NCBI RefSeq assembly: GCF_020906515.1
Contig: NC_085852.1
Span: 2,542,001 to 2,606,000, forward strand
DNA: 64,000 nucleotides
DNA from: Vanrija pseudolonga
Lineage: Eukaryota; Basidiomycota; Tremellomycetes; Trichosporonales; Trichosporonaceae
Direction of reading: 5' to 3'
Below, piece after piece: positions 29,557-41,367 of the stretch; the stretch's first letter is position 1; each line of letters opens with the position of its first letter. The notes beneath the pieces are model-generated. The model was not told the origin of the DNA. It was given only the letters and a program-made list of their open reading frames with translations, and did not search any database. A program made the position numbers and the translations under genes.

Positions 29557-29589
29557 CACCATGTAGCATATGCAAGATCTATAGAGTAG

Positions 29590-31302
29590 CTACTCGTCCG
29601 CTGGCGGCGTCATGTCGGGCAGCTCGAAGCCACCCCACTTGACAGCAACATAAAGGCCGATCAGGGCCGCGATGACAAGAGTCAGGCCGTAAGCGATCAG
29701 CTTGTCGCCGATCAGGGTGTGTGGGTCGAAGCGCGAGGCTTGCCTGCACGCGCTGTCGAGGTCGCGTCCGAGGGACTCGGAGCTGAAGTGGTCCTGCACC
29801 CGCTTCTTGCCGTTCTCCGACACCTTTGCACGGTCGGCACTGGAGAGGGTGACGAGGTCAGCGATCGCAGGTGCCCACTCCTCTGCCGTCGGCTCGCGGA
29901 GGAATCCTGTTGGCGGCTCGTCCTTGGACGCAAAGTCGACGACAGTCTCGGTGGGCCCGCCGCTGTTCGCTGCGAGGACGGGCAGGCCGCAGGCCATGGC
30001 CTCGATGGGCACGATGCCAAAGTGCTCGTGTGCCGGGGTATAGAGCAGGGCGACCGTCGACTCCGCGAGGAGGAGGGCGGAGCGCTGCGCCGTCGAGAAG
30101 TTGAGCACGAAAAGCACGTCGATGCCCTTGGGTGCTGGCGACGCGGTCTGCGACGTGAGGGTGTAGTGCGAGAGGCCGAGGGTGTCACACATCTTCTGAA
30201 GCTTGACGAGAGTATCGCGATTGTCTGCCAGCGCGTCATCGTATCCACCTCCAACGACGAGGCGGAGATCCCGCGCGATCGACTTGGTGACAAGTCCCTC
30301 CTTCTTCACCTTAGCAAACGACTCGATCGCCAAAGCGACGTTCTTCTTTGCCTCGAAGCGGTTGAACGAAACGAGAGTGAGACGCTCACTGCAGGCGTCA
30401 GTGCTGTCCTTCTGGGATACGCAGCAAGACTCACTCTGCGACCTGCTCGACACCATCCCCCGACTCTGGCGCAGCCTTCTGATACGCAGCGACATCGATA
30501 GCGGGGTACACAACCTTTGGTGTGCGCTTGGCGAGTGATTTGAACGCCGACGCATACACCTGCGACGTGAATTGTGAGTTGGAGAGGATCACGTCCGATT
30601 GGCCTGGGGGTGTGAGAACGTGCCACTCTGTCTTCCCACGTACCTGTCGTCCACTCCTCCAGGCGGTCAATAGGCCAGCGGTACAGCTTCTTGAGCAGCG
30701 AAGCGTTCTGGCGCGACAGCGACACATTGCCTGGGGACGAAGACGAGTCGATAACCCAGCCGCCGGAGAGGAGCTTGTCGGGGAAGTGGCAGTAGAAGAC
30801 GACCGGTGAACCCGTCAGCGCGCGGAGGAAGGGCACGCACACCGACTGCTGGTCGACGATGAACACATCGAACTTGTCGAGCGGAGCGAGAGGGTTAAGA
30901 ATACCGACGGGAGGAGGAAGGATGTGGGAGAAGAAGACGAGGAAGCTGAGGGCGATTGAGCGCAGGATCGAGAAGACGATGGTCATTGGCACCTTGGGGT
31001 GCAGGCGCTGCGGGATGCGCGAGGCGAGGACATGGACGGGGAGGGTGCCTGTGGGGTAAGCTAGAGATCCGAGCTATTGAGCTCACCGTCTCGAGTCTCT
31101 TCGAAGCATCGCGCCGGGTCGTGTCGCGACGTGAACATGACCACGTCGTGGCCCATCTGCTTGAGCGCGACGGCCGCGTCGACGACGAGGCGCTCAGCAC
31201 CGCCTGGTGCGTCAGTGGTGTCACTGGCCCATGCGATCACCACCCACCGATGCCCAAGTCTGGGTGCACAAAGCCGATACGCAGCTTCTTGAAGTCTGCC
31301 AT
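29590..31302 (-). CDS. ALG2: ALG2 alpha-1,3/1,6-mannosyltransferase
   Basis: Five exons (31248-31302, 31087-31203, 30644-31048, 30435-30603, 29590-30388; introns 38-46 nt) give 514 residues. Alg2 adds the second and third mannose to Man-GlcNAc2-PP-dolichol on the cytosolic face of the ER. Seen: [20 protein letters not shown] at the N terminus, a membrane-associated hydrophobic stretch near residues 82-105, and [11 protein letters not shown]. Next are [20 protein letters not shown] and the GT4 motif [20 protein letters not shown]-terminal transmembrane segment ([18 protein letters not shown]) is followed by a short acidic tail. The 3' end lies 34 bp from the convergent WRAP53-like gene. Confidence 0.95.
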
Positions 31303-31553
31303 TGTGATGTTGAAGGTTGTTGCACGTTGTTGGCCAGGAAATCTAGAAATCTATTAACAGGTCTCTCATCTCGCAGCAGCAGTCGCGGTGACGCCGCGAT
31401 CCTGCAAGGTGGAGGTGTGGATCAATCCACGTGGCAATAAAGTGGGGGTGCCGAATAGCTCGACTGCTCAGTTGAGATTTCCGTTGATGTCAATGACCTC
31501 CATCTCGCTGAGACGTCTCTGTCATCAACCACATATCAGGCCACAACACAACA
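31303..31553. promoter_or_regulatory. 251-bp bidirectional promoter region ALG2 / DIS3
   Basis: Short spacer between the divergent ALG2 and DIS3 start codons, so core promoters of both must lie here. No TATA box is apparent. Confidence 0.45.
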
Positions 31554-34500
31554 ATGGCAGCAACAGTAGCAGAAGCGACGTCCTCGACGCGCCCGCAGAT
31601 CACCATTCTTAAGCGGCAGCGCCAGGACCTCCCCCTTGCTCAGAACAAGTTCCTCAAGAAGACGGCACGCGGCAAGGTTCTCCAGTGTGAGTTGGGTCGT
31701 AGCCCGCGTCGTTCACCAGCTCACGCGCAGTCCTCCGCGAGCGCTATGTTCGCGACGACATCCCCTGCGGCTTCGCCGAGTGCCACCTCTGCGCCGAGTT
31801 CCCCGGCTTCAAGCCGGTGCTCCCAGCGCGGGGGTACGCGCGCCATGCCAAGTTCAACTCCAAGGACGGGCACTGGCTCGTGATTGACACGAATATCGTA
31901 CTGCACCAGGTGGGTGGAGCTGAGATGAAGACGTATTTGCAGCTCTGACCCGCCAGATGGACCTCCTCGCCGCGCTGCCGGCCCAGCTTCCCCTCGTCAT
32001 CCCCTCCACTGTCCTCCGCGAGACGCGCCACCGCTCCCTTCCCCTCTTCAACCGCCTCCAGCAGCTCGTGCAGGACGAGGAGCGCTGTGTGTGGGTCTGG
32101 TGGAATGAGGAGTGCCGTGAGACTGCCACCGCTGGCATTGAGGAGGCCAATGAGGTCGTCAACGACCGCAACGATCGAGGTGAGCTGGAAAACCCCGGCC
32201 AGAGCTCACCCTCAGTCATTCGGCAGACCCTGCACTTCTACCCCAAGCACATCGCCGAGTCGTCAAGCGCCTCGCCACAGCTTATCCTCTTGACAGACGA
32301 CAGGAGGAACCGCGAGCTCGCATCGGCCGAAGGCCTCACCGCCACCACGACGCGCGATTACGTCGACGGCCTGCAAGGCGAGGTCCGCGACCACCTCGTG
32401 GACCTGGTCGCTGGTGGTGTCGATGCCGCCGACCCCAGCGAGCGCAAGAGCAGGAGGATCTATGACGACTACCTCCCCCAGGAGGTGCTGTCCAACGGCG
32501 TTAAGAGCGGACGGTTCTTGGAAGGCTACTTCAACGCCAGCCAGTACAACTACCTTGAGGGCACTGTCCGTTCTCCAAGGTTGCCCAGGAACATTCTGCT
32601 CGTGGGCCGCAAGGCCATGAACCGTTCCGTCGACGGCGACCTGGTCGTTGTGGAGCTGCTGCCCGAGTCCGAGTGGAAGGCGCCCGGCGATGAGGTGCTC
32701 GACCAGGACGTGGCCCTCAAGGACGATGACGTCGAGGGAGACGAGGCTGGCGCCGTCGAGGCCGAGAAGGAGAAGGACGAGGAGATGGACCTCGAGGAGG
32801 TCAAGCAGAAGGACCCCAAGGAGATCCTTCCCACTGGCCGTGTTGTCGGTATCACCAAGCGCAATTGGCGCGCGTGAGTGCTTCGTGTTCAGAATGGGAT
32901 TGCTGCTGACCGCCCAGTTACGTCTGCCACATCGACCGCTCGTCGCTGTCCGACGCCGCGCTCACTTCGCTCTCCCAGCAGACCGTCTTCGCCACCCCCG
33001 TCTCTCGTGCTCTTCCCCGCATTCGCCTCCGCACCAGGCAAGCTCCCGCCCTCATCGACCAGAAGATCCTCGTCACCATCGACGGCTGGTCCACCTCCTC
33101 GCGCTACCCCGACGGACACTTTGTCCGCGCGCTCGGCAAGGTCGAGAGCAAGGAGGCCGAGCAGGAGTCGCTCCTCCTCGAGTACGAGGTGCCGTACCGT
33201 CCCTTCGGCAAGGCCATCCTCAACTGCCTGCCCAAGGAGGGTGACACCTGGAAGGTGCCGGTCAAGAGCGACACATCCCCCGAGTGGCGCGACCGTGAAG
33301 ACTTGCGCGACCTCGTCATCTGCAGTATCGACCCTCCTGGATGTCAGGATATCGACGATGCGCTGCATGCTAGGAAGCTGCCTAATGGCAACATTGAGGC
33401 TGGTGTTCGTGAGTTGAACTCGACTCGTCTGTCCTTTGGCCAACTCTAACCCCCGCAGACATTGCCGACGTTTCTCACTTTGTTCACGCGGACAACCCCA
33501 TGGACTCGGAGGCGTCTTCGCGCGGTACCACCGTTTACCTCGTCGACAAGCGTATCGACATGCTTCCCGAGCTCCTCGGCACGAACTTGTGTTCGCTCCG
33601 CCCCTTCGTCGAGCGTCTCGCCTTCTCCGTCATCTGGGAGTTGACCCCCGAGGGAGACATCGTCAAGGTCCGCTACACCAAGTCGGTCATTGCGTCCAAG
33701 GAGGCCTTCACCTACGCTGCCGCCCAGAAGCGCAAGGATGACAAGTCGCTCAAGGACCCGCTCACCGAGGCCATCCGCCTGCTGAACACCTTGGCGATCA
33801 ACCTCAAGGCCAAGCGTATCGCCGCTGGTGCTCTCTCGCTGTCGTCTCCCGAGCTCAAGATCCACCTCAACTCGACCGAGTCGACTGCACCGATCGACGT
33901 TGAGCAGAAGGAGCAGCTCGAGACCAACTCGCTCGTCGAGGAGTTCATGCTTCTCGCCAACATTAGCGTCGCGCGCAAGATCCAGGAGGCGTACCCCGCT
34001 ACTGCTGTGCTCCGTCGCCACGCTCCCCCACCAAAGACCAACTTTGAAGCGCTCCAGGACATTCTGATGAAGCGCAAGGGAATGAAGCTCGACGTGTCGA
34101 GCTCCAAGGCGCTCGCTGACTCCCTGGACAACTGTGTCGACCCCGATCACCCCGAGTTCAACACCCTTGTGCGTATCATGGCGACACGGTGTATGCTGGC
34201 GGCCGAGTACTTTGGCGCTGGTAGCGTGTCGAAGGAGGCGTACGGCCACTACGGTCTTGCCTCCGAGATCTACACACACTTCACATCACCTATCCGTCGT
34301 TACGCCGACGTGCTGGTTCACAGGCAGCTGTCCGCGGCCATCAACTACTCGCCACTGCACCCATCTCTGCAGTCAAAGCAGCACGTTGAGCGCATGCTCA
34401 ACGTCGTCAACAAGCGTCACCGCCTGGCACAGATGGCAAGCCGCGCGTCGGTCGAGTTCTATGTCGGCTTAGCGCTCAAGTCGCGCACCGAGGGGACCGT

Positions 34501-34789
34501 CAACCACGCTGTGCGCGAGGAGGCGTTCGTCATCCGCACCTTCCGTAACGGCCTGGCGGTGTTCGTGTCCAAGCTCGGCCTCGAGGGCCTGATCACGTTT
34601 GCAAAGGACACGCACGAGTTTGACCCGGAGAACTACCTCATCCACGTTCCCCGACCAGACGGCAGCAAGGCGACGATTGCCGTGTTTGACCGTGTCACGG
34701 TCGACATTTCTATTGAGAAGGACGCCAACACGCAGCGCGGCAAGGTGGTCATGACGCTTGTCGAGCCTGTGAGCTCGGAGGGGCTGTAG
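31554..34789 (+). CDS. DIS3: DIS3/RRP44 exosome ribonuclease
   Basis: Five exons (31554-31686, 31731-31909, 31957-32873, 32918-33408, 33459-34789; introns 44-50 nt) give 1016 residues. Dis3 is the catalytic subunit of the RNA exosome, a 3'-5' exonuclease with an added PIN endonuclease. The N terminus F-L-K-K-T-A-R-G-K and R-E-R-Y-V-R-D-D-I-P-C-G with the C-x4-C-x2-C (CR3) cysteines are typical. The PIN domain starts at W-L-V-I-D-T-N-I-V-L-H-Q. The RNB active site D-P-P-G-C-Q-D-I-D-D (about residues 548-557) keeps its metal-binding aspartates. The second half carries T-S-P-I-R-R-Y-A-D-V-L-V-H-R-Q-L and a C-terminal S1-like domain. An acidic insert (D-D-D-V-E-G-D-E) sits near residue 265-375. 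Length matches yeast Dis3 (1001). Confidence 0.96.
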
Positions 34790-34976
34790 AGGGGTGTTGG
34801 TACATCAGTGTATTATGTATGCATCGTGCTTGAGCATTGCGGGGTGTGGCTCCTTCTGTGTCGGTCACAAACCATGCCGGTCGGCAACTGTCCGCCGCCA
34901 CTGACTTACCTCCACCTGACGTCGTCAAAAGTTGAACCTCCACTTGCCACCTCCCACTGACTAACAACATCTCGCC

Positions 34977-36402
34977 ATGACAGCACCACCACCACTACCA
35001 CGAGACGTGCCAGATGACGAGGGCTACCCGCTCTCGCTCGACGAATACGCGCGGTACGGGCGGCAGATGATGATGCCAGACTGGGGCCTGGAAGGTGGGT
35101 GTGATCTTGCTCGTCATCCACCCGCTAACCCCGCAGGCCAGCTCAAGCTCAAGGCGGCGCGCGTCGCGGTCATCGGCGCGGGAGGGCTCGGCTGTCCGCT
35201 CCTGCAGTATCTCGTCGGCGCGGGAGTCGGTGCGTTGTGCAGTCCACGCTGCCGAGCTGACAACAGGCACCATTACCATCTACGACCACGACACCGTGTC
35301 CGCGAGCAACCTGCACCGGCAGGTGCTGCACACGACCGAGCGGGTGGGGATGAACAAGGCTTTGTCGGCGTGCGTTGCGCTCGCGGCGTGAGTTGCTCGC
35401 TTCCCAGGCCCTCTGCTCGCTCGCTGACGCTCACTCGCGGCCAGCCTCAACCCGCACGTCAACCTCCAGCCGCGGCCCGAACCGATCCTGCCCTCCACCG
35501 CGCTCGACCAGCTGCGGGACCACGACCTGGTCGTCGACTGCACCGACCGCCCGTTCACGCGGTATCTGGCCAACGATGCGGCGGTGCGGCTGTCCCTCCC
35601 GCTCGTCTCGGGCGCAGCGATCGCCTCGGCGGGCCAGTGGGCCGTGTACGGCGGGAGCGTAGGCACTGCCCGCCGCGCATGCTATCGCTGCCTGTGGCCG
35701 CGCGTCGTCGGCGACGCGGGCAGCTGTGCGGATAACGGCGTGTGGGGCCCTGTCGTGGGCATGGTTGGCACCGCGATGGCGAGCGAGGCCATCAAGCTCG
35801 TGATCGGGCGGGAGGACGCCCAGCCCCTGCTCCATCTGCTCCACCTCGGCGGCGCGCCCCTCGTCCGCAGCGTGCGCATGCGCGGGCCGAGCGTGAAGTG
35901 TATTGCCTGCGGACCTGACGCGACGATCACCGACGACCTCGAGGCGGTGGGCTACGACGAGTTCTGTGGCATTACGCCGCAGGACGAGGAGACGGGCCTC
36001 GTCGCCGGCGGTGTGGGCGAGCGCATTGGGGTCAAGGTGGGTATCGTGTGGCGAGGAGCCAGCTTACGCCCAGGACCTCGCAGAGATCCTCTCCCCCGAG
36101 GTCGTGCTCGTCGACACGCGCCCACCGACAGAGTTTGGCATTTGTGCGCTGCCCCACTCGACAAGTGAGCTACCCATTGGCGACGAAAGCTGACCCCAGA
36201 CATTCCCCTCCAGACCATCCTCGCCACGCCCGACGCTGTGCCGTCCGCCTCTGACATCCTCTTCATCTGCCGCCGTGGCAACGACAGCCAAATCGCAGCG
36301 GCGCGTCTGCGGACAGCACGTCCAGACGCGCGCGTGCGCGACGTCCGCGGCGGGCTGACTGCCTGGAGCCGGGACGTGGACCCCAAGTTCCCCGTGTACT
36401 AG
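34977..36402 (+). CDS. UBA4: UBA4/MOCS3 adenylyltransferase-sulfurtransferase
   Basis: Six exons (34977-35094, 35137-35229, 35267-35387, 35445-36036, 36074-36164, 36200-36402; introns 35-57 nt) give 405 residues. Uba4 activates Urm1 (tRNA thiolation and urmylation) and the MoaD-type sulfur carrier. The E1-like half shows [23 protein letters not shown] and S-N-L-H-R-Q-V-L-H. It also has [17 protein letters not shown] (zinc Cys pair) and [10 protein letters not shown]-x2-C at V-K-C-I-A-C-G completes the zinc site. The C-terminal rhodanese domain has [12 protein letters not shown] and active-site C362 in I-C-R-R-G-N-D-S-Q. Confidence 0.95.
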
Positions 36403-36442
36403 TCATTCGCCTCTGTCACAGTCTATACCCTGCATGATGCAT

Positions 36443-36923
36443 CTAGATGCCCCGCGAGAAGCGCACCGCCTCGTCGCATGACCCGTCGCCGCGCACGCAG
36501 ATGAACGGCGGGCCCTCGCCCTCGTCGCGTTTCCGGTCGTCGGGGAGCACGCACTTGGTGTCCTCGCTGCGGTGGTGTTAGTCATGCGATGCCGACGCCT
36601 CGACACGTACGGGTAAGGGCATGGGCAGTCGGCCGGCGTGGGGACGCACGTCAGGCTCCCGGGGCAGACGTAGCCTGCGCGGCACGACACTGGGGATGTC
36701 AGCAGGCGGGCGAAGGCGAGTTGGGGCGCTGGCGCTACCCACCAGCATGCAGCTCGTTCCACCCTTTGTGCTCCCTCCGCGGGCCTTGCTGTTGCTGCTG
36801 CTGCTCCTGCCGCTGCTGGCCGCCAAACCCGCCGTGGAAGGCCTGCTGGAAGAAGTTGCCAAACTGCGCTGCGACCTGCAGTGGGAGGAGGAGGGCGAGT
36901 GCGAGCAGGATGAGCCGCGGCAT
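36443..36923 (-). CDS. LCL2-like secreted/ER protein
   Basis: Three exons (36743-36923, 36611-36689, 36443-36566; introns 53 and 44 nt) give 127 residues. Signal peptide M-P-R-L-I-L-L-A-L-A-L-L-L-P-L-Q-V-A-A, then Q-F-G-N-F-F, a Gln-rich segment, and Y-V-C-P-G-S-L-T-C-V-P-T-P-A-D-C-P-C-P-Y-P, diagnostic for Lcl2 (long chronological lifespan protein 2). The end has two further cysteines (F-I-C-V-R-G-D-G-S-C-D). Yeast Lcl2 is an ER/secretory protein linked to ER-associated degradation; exact role unknown. Length equals the yeast family (about 120-130). Confidence 0.88.
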
Positions 36924-37216
36924 GGTGGTGGTGAGTGGCTGAGTGACAGAGATGGTTTCCCGTCGCCGACATTTGTTGTCGAGCCACGTCGCGTCTGACA
37001 TTATCCCGTGCCTGGCGGCTTGGAGGGTGGTTACAAAAGCATTTTCTAATGGCATTAGGGTTTGCTTGTTTTGATTTGAAACTGGTGCGGTTTACGACCA
37101 ACGTCACACCCACGCGACGTCGCTCCTCCTGAACAACGACCTGTTGTGTCGTCGCCGAGTCTCAACGTCAACCCCAACCACATCATCGACATCACCAACC
37201 CCACCAGCTCATCTCG
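36924..37216. promoter_or_regulatory. Bidirectional promoter region LCL2 / SEC10
   Basis: 293 bp between divergent starts, with an AT-richer patch at about 37033-37082. No TATA box identified. Confidence 0.4.
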
Positions 37217-40200
37217 ATGAGCTCCTCCCCAGCATCAGCAACGCCACCACCACGGCGGCCGGCAAAGCGTAACACGCTACAGGCCAAGCCGCCAGACACG
37301 CCGCCGCGGCGCGACCCCGCGATCCAGAAGGCGCTCCAGCTGAGCACACTCAAGGTGGGTGCTGCCGGCGGCGACGACGACGCTGACGCGCAGGATGGAT
37401 ACTCAACCGAGGAGTTCATGAGCACGCTGAGCGAAAAGCTGGTTGCCGAGTCGAAAGCGACCCCAGGGCGTAAGTGCGATGCGGCGGCACCGCTGACAAT
37501 ACACCAGCGTTCAACCCTACACCATTCATGCAGACGTTCTCGCCGGCTCTCGACGCGCTGCTCGCCCTCCGCTCACAAGTCGGCGAGGAGACCAAGGCGA
37601 TGGAGAGCGACGTGCGCCGCGCACATCGCGAGTATGGCAAGCGGCTGCGCGAGCTCGACTCGGGGTTCGAGGTGGGTCCGTGTGTGAGGCGCCCCGCTGA
37701 CCGTAGGCCGTGGGCAACTCGTTCTCCACGCTCGAGGGCAAGATCAACGACGTGGGACGCACCGCCGCGCGGATAGGCGAGCAGCTTGAGTCGCTGCACC
37801 AGACGCGATCGACGGCGCAGGCCACGTCGCTCCTGCTGACCTACTACTTCTCCCTGGTGCAGTTCACGAGCGTGACCCAGGAGGAGGGCACGCCGAGCCC
37901 CCTCGACAGCCTGTACTCTGCGCGCACGTCGCGCAACGGGCGCGAGAGATTAGCATTAGTACTGCGCCGGCTGATGGCCGTGGCCAAGGATGTGGCGGAC
38001 AATGCGTCGGCGGCGCTGGACGACGCCGACGCGGCCGAGAACGCTGCCGACGACGCAGGCAAACACCAGGCGCACCGCAAGGCGCTCAAGGCCCGCGCCG
38101 AGAAGGAGCGCGCCGACCGCGTGCGCGACGAGGTCGAAAAGTACTGCGAAAAGTTTGAAAAGGAGGTGCTCAGGCTGTTCGACAAGAGCTACCGCAAGGG
38201 CGACCCGCGCATGATGCAGCACTGCGCCAAGGTGCTCCAGGAGTTTAACGGCGGCAAGTCGTGCGTGCAGATCTACGTCAACCAGCACGACTTTTTCATT
38301 CAAAAGGACAACGGGTCGAGCGTGCGCGAGGATGTGGACGCGGATGTTGATGGGAACGCGGATATGTGAGTGCGAAGGGGGGGATGGAGGGAGGGGGAGG
38401 CGGACTGACACATATACAGCTGGTCCACCATTGGCGACCCGGATGCTCCGCCTCCAACCGTCGAAGGCGGCCTCCAGAGCCTCTTCGCTGAAATCAGATC
38501 GACCGTGAGCCAGGAGGCGCAGATCGTGCGCGCCGTCTTCCCCAACCCCATTACCGTGATGCAGGTGTTCCTCGAGCGCGTGTTCGGCCAGGTGGTGAGT
38601 AACTCGGTGGGGACTCGTCTCACGGATCCCAGATTCAACAGCGTATCGAGTCACTCGTATCCCGTGCTTCGGGCATCTCGACCCTCGCCATGCTCCGTAT
38701 CTTGCAGCTCTCGCACGTCATGTGCACGACGCTCGTAGACGACCTCAAGGCGTACGACGCGAGTCTGGGCAACCAGCCGTCGCGCTCGTCCAAGGTCGCG
38801 GCGGACAGCAACTCGGGTCCCTTGGCTGCGCTGCTGGATCAATCGCTCCAGGAGATCTTCGTGCCGTGGCTCGAGGGCTCGCGGTACCTCGACCTCGAGA
38901 CCAAGAACCTTGTCGAGCTGTACGCCGGCCTGCTGGCCAGGTTTTCGGCGTACCACGAGGCCGTGGCCAAGGTCAAGCCGACCAACCTGCTCGACCGCGT
39001 GGTCAACACTATGCCCGGAACGGCTGCGCCAAACGCATTCCATGCCGGCACAGCGGCAATGACGCGTTTGGGCAACATGCTGTCGTCGTCGGCGACCTCG
39101 GTGCTACCTGGTAACAGCAGCCGCCCAGTGGTTCCATCCCGGTCGATGGCACGCCTCAGCCTCCAAGGTGGTTCGGGAAACCTCACACCGACGAACGGTC
39201 CGTCACGGCAGGGCAGCCTGCGTGAGGACCCGGCCGACGAGAGAAGATTAGAGTCGGACGGACAGGTGTCAATCGTCATGGCAGAGCGCATGCTCCGCTG
39301 GCACGCCGAAGCCGTTGGGCGTGTCGTCGAGCTGAGTGGCTCGGCGGACGTGGGAAAGAACGCATTCGCGCTGTCAAAAGTGCTCGCAGAGGCCATTGGA
39401 CGGTCGTACATTGGCACGGCGCTCGACTCGGTCCTCGCCCGCCTCGAACAGCAGGAGAGCAAGACCGAGCCCGACCTCACGACCCTTACCGTGCTTCACC
39501 CGGTCGACCTCGTGTGCCACCTGTTCCAGCGCTACGCGTCCACAGCCCTCATCCCGCTCACTGGCCCTACTACCGCCGTTCGACGCGAGATCACCGCGTT
39601 CAACCAGCACAATGTTATGCACATTGAGGGCAAGACCAACGAGATCATCCAGAAGGCCATCGATCTCATCGTCAGCTGGCTGTCGACGCTGCTGCAGAAA
39701 CAGAGGAAGACAGACTACAAGCCCAAAGACGACGACTGGCGCGGCAACACTGAGCCCTGTGTCCTCTCGTGCGAGTTCCTCGGCAAGGTCAAGGACATTG
39801 TCGACGAGAGCATGAGCGGCAAGAACTCTGAGGCGGTCCTCACAGAGGTTGGCGTTGCGTTCCACGCGCTCCTGCTCGATCACTACAAAAAGTACCCCAT
39901 CAACCAGGTGGGCGGCATCATGTTGTCCAAGGACCTGGCCTCGTACCAGGAAGCGATTGTGCAGTACGGTATCCCGCCGCTCAACGACCGCTTCGACATG
40001 CTCCGCCAGCTGGGCAACAGCTTCTTCATCACCAAGCCGGAAGAGCTGCGGAGCTATCTCACCGAGCCGAGCTCGCACCTCGGCCGCGTTGATCTGCGCC
40101 TGCTGCGCCCGTACCTCGAGAAGCGGTCCGACTGGTCGACCGTGTCGCGGTCGATGGCGCTCGACGACCCAGCAACGTTTGGCGACAGCCCGGCCGGCAG

Positions 40201-40474
40201 TGGCGCAGGGACACCCGGGGCACGGAAGGCAAACCGTCTCTCGGCGATGGCGGGCGCGCTGACCATGGCGCGTCTGTTTGATAGTCTGCGCGACTATGAG
40301 CCCGACCACCAGAACGGCGACACGACGTCCCCGCGCAAGAAGGACAAGGAGGGCGGCAGCCCCGCGTTGCCCCCGTCGGCGTTCTCGCGACAGCCGTCGA
40401 CCACCTCCCAGACCCAGACCCAGGGCCGCGCCGCGCCGCGCAACATGACCCACATGTACCTCCCCATGCGATGA
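37217..40474 (+). CDS. SEC10: Exocyst complex component Sec10 (EXOC5)
   Basis: Five exons (37217-37469, 37508-37671, 37707-38365, 38420-38594, 38633-40474; introns 35-54 nt) give 1030 residues. Sec10 is an exocyst subunit tethering secretory vesicles to the plasma membrane. The diagnostic S-C-V-Q-I-Y-V-N-Q-H-D-F-F-I-Q segment is present near residue 350. A coiled-coil-rich region precedes it (V-G-N-S-F-S-T-L-E-G-K-I-N-D-V-G ... H-Q-T-R-S-T-A-Q-A-T-S-L-L), and helical bundle repeats follow. Ser/Pro-rich inserts near residues 570-610 and at the C terminus (after residue 920) make it longer than yeast Sec10 (871). At intron 4 two in-frame acceptors lie 9 nt apart (38633 or 38642), which would include or omit I-Q-Q; the longer form is chosen because the family has a similar I-Q-Q. 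Confidence 0.9.
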
Positions 40475-41367
40475 TGACTGTAGAACTTGTAATGTAATGA
40501 CGAATCATGTGCGGGGTGTGCCGAAGGGAGGCGGGCGCGCCGCCCCGCGAGTGTGCGGATGCAACGCGTACAGCAGCGGGTGACTGTTGGCGACTGGCAG
40601 CCAAGAATACGCGTGCAGTGGTACTTGGTTGCTGCGCAATGCCCAAGACTTCAATTCACATGTTTCCAGCTCGGCGACCTTGGCACCCGGCTTGGCTGCC
40701 TGGGCATCGGCCTCGGCGTGACTCACTGACGCTGGAGTGTGGCCTGGCTGGCTGCGGTAGGGGTCAAGAGGGGATCAAGGAACACACAAACCCAAATACC
40801 ACTGCATGTCGTCACCCAGGGTCGTCAAGACATCGGTGAATCAGGGAAATGTGGCATCACCCTCAAACCACTCGACCTGACCCAAGAGCACCGCCTCGCC
40901 TCATTCAACACAAACACGACGAACGATGACAAGTGGACAAAATTGTGCTTGCTTAGTGGCGACAATGGTCGCAGTACATGCTCTCTCTGCCAGCTCCTGT
41001 TCTAGGTATCGCAATGCATGATGCAACAAGTGCAGCCCGCCTTATGGCAGGCGTGGGGGTGTGGGTTGGCTCAGCCGGTGTGCGGGGTAGGTACGAGTAG
41101 GTAGGTAACGATTTTATCAAACTCTATGAAGGGGGGGTTGTTTGGTGTAAAAGCGCTACGTGCGCCTGTGCGGCTTGGTGCTGCCGCAGCTACTTGTTTT
41201 GGCGCGAAGAAGCAGGGTCCGTTCGTTACGATCCGTGATGAGTATGCGGCGTGAAGAAAATGGGAACAAGGATGCGTGGGGAGGGTGAGGGCGCGTGGGA
41301 TGATGTTGGTTGGTGGTAGCGACCACGCGCGCCATGAGGGTGGGGGAGGTCTAGGTGATGATGGCTC
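40475..41367. other. Intergenic region between convergent SEC10 and KRE6
   Basis: 893 bp of 3' flanks. No gene, repeat or RNA structure recognised. Confidence 0.45.

Noticed and set aside
39374-40453. Long minus-strand frame opposite SEC10 (and similar frames opposite malate dehydrogenase, DIS3, chitin deacetylase)
   Set aside because: These mirror the strong third-position GC bias of the real genes on the other strand and show no family motifs.
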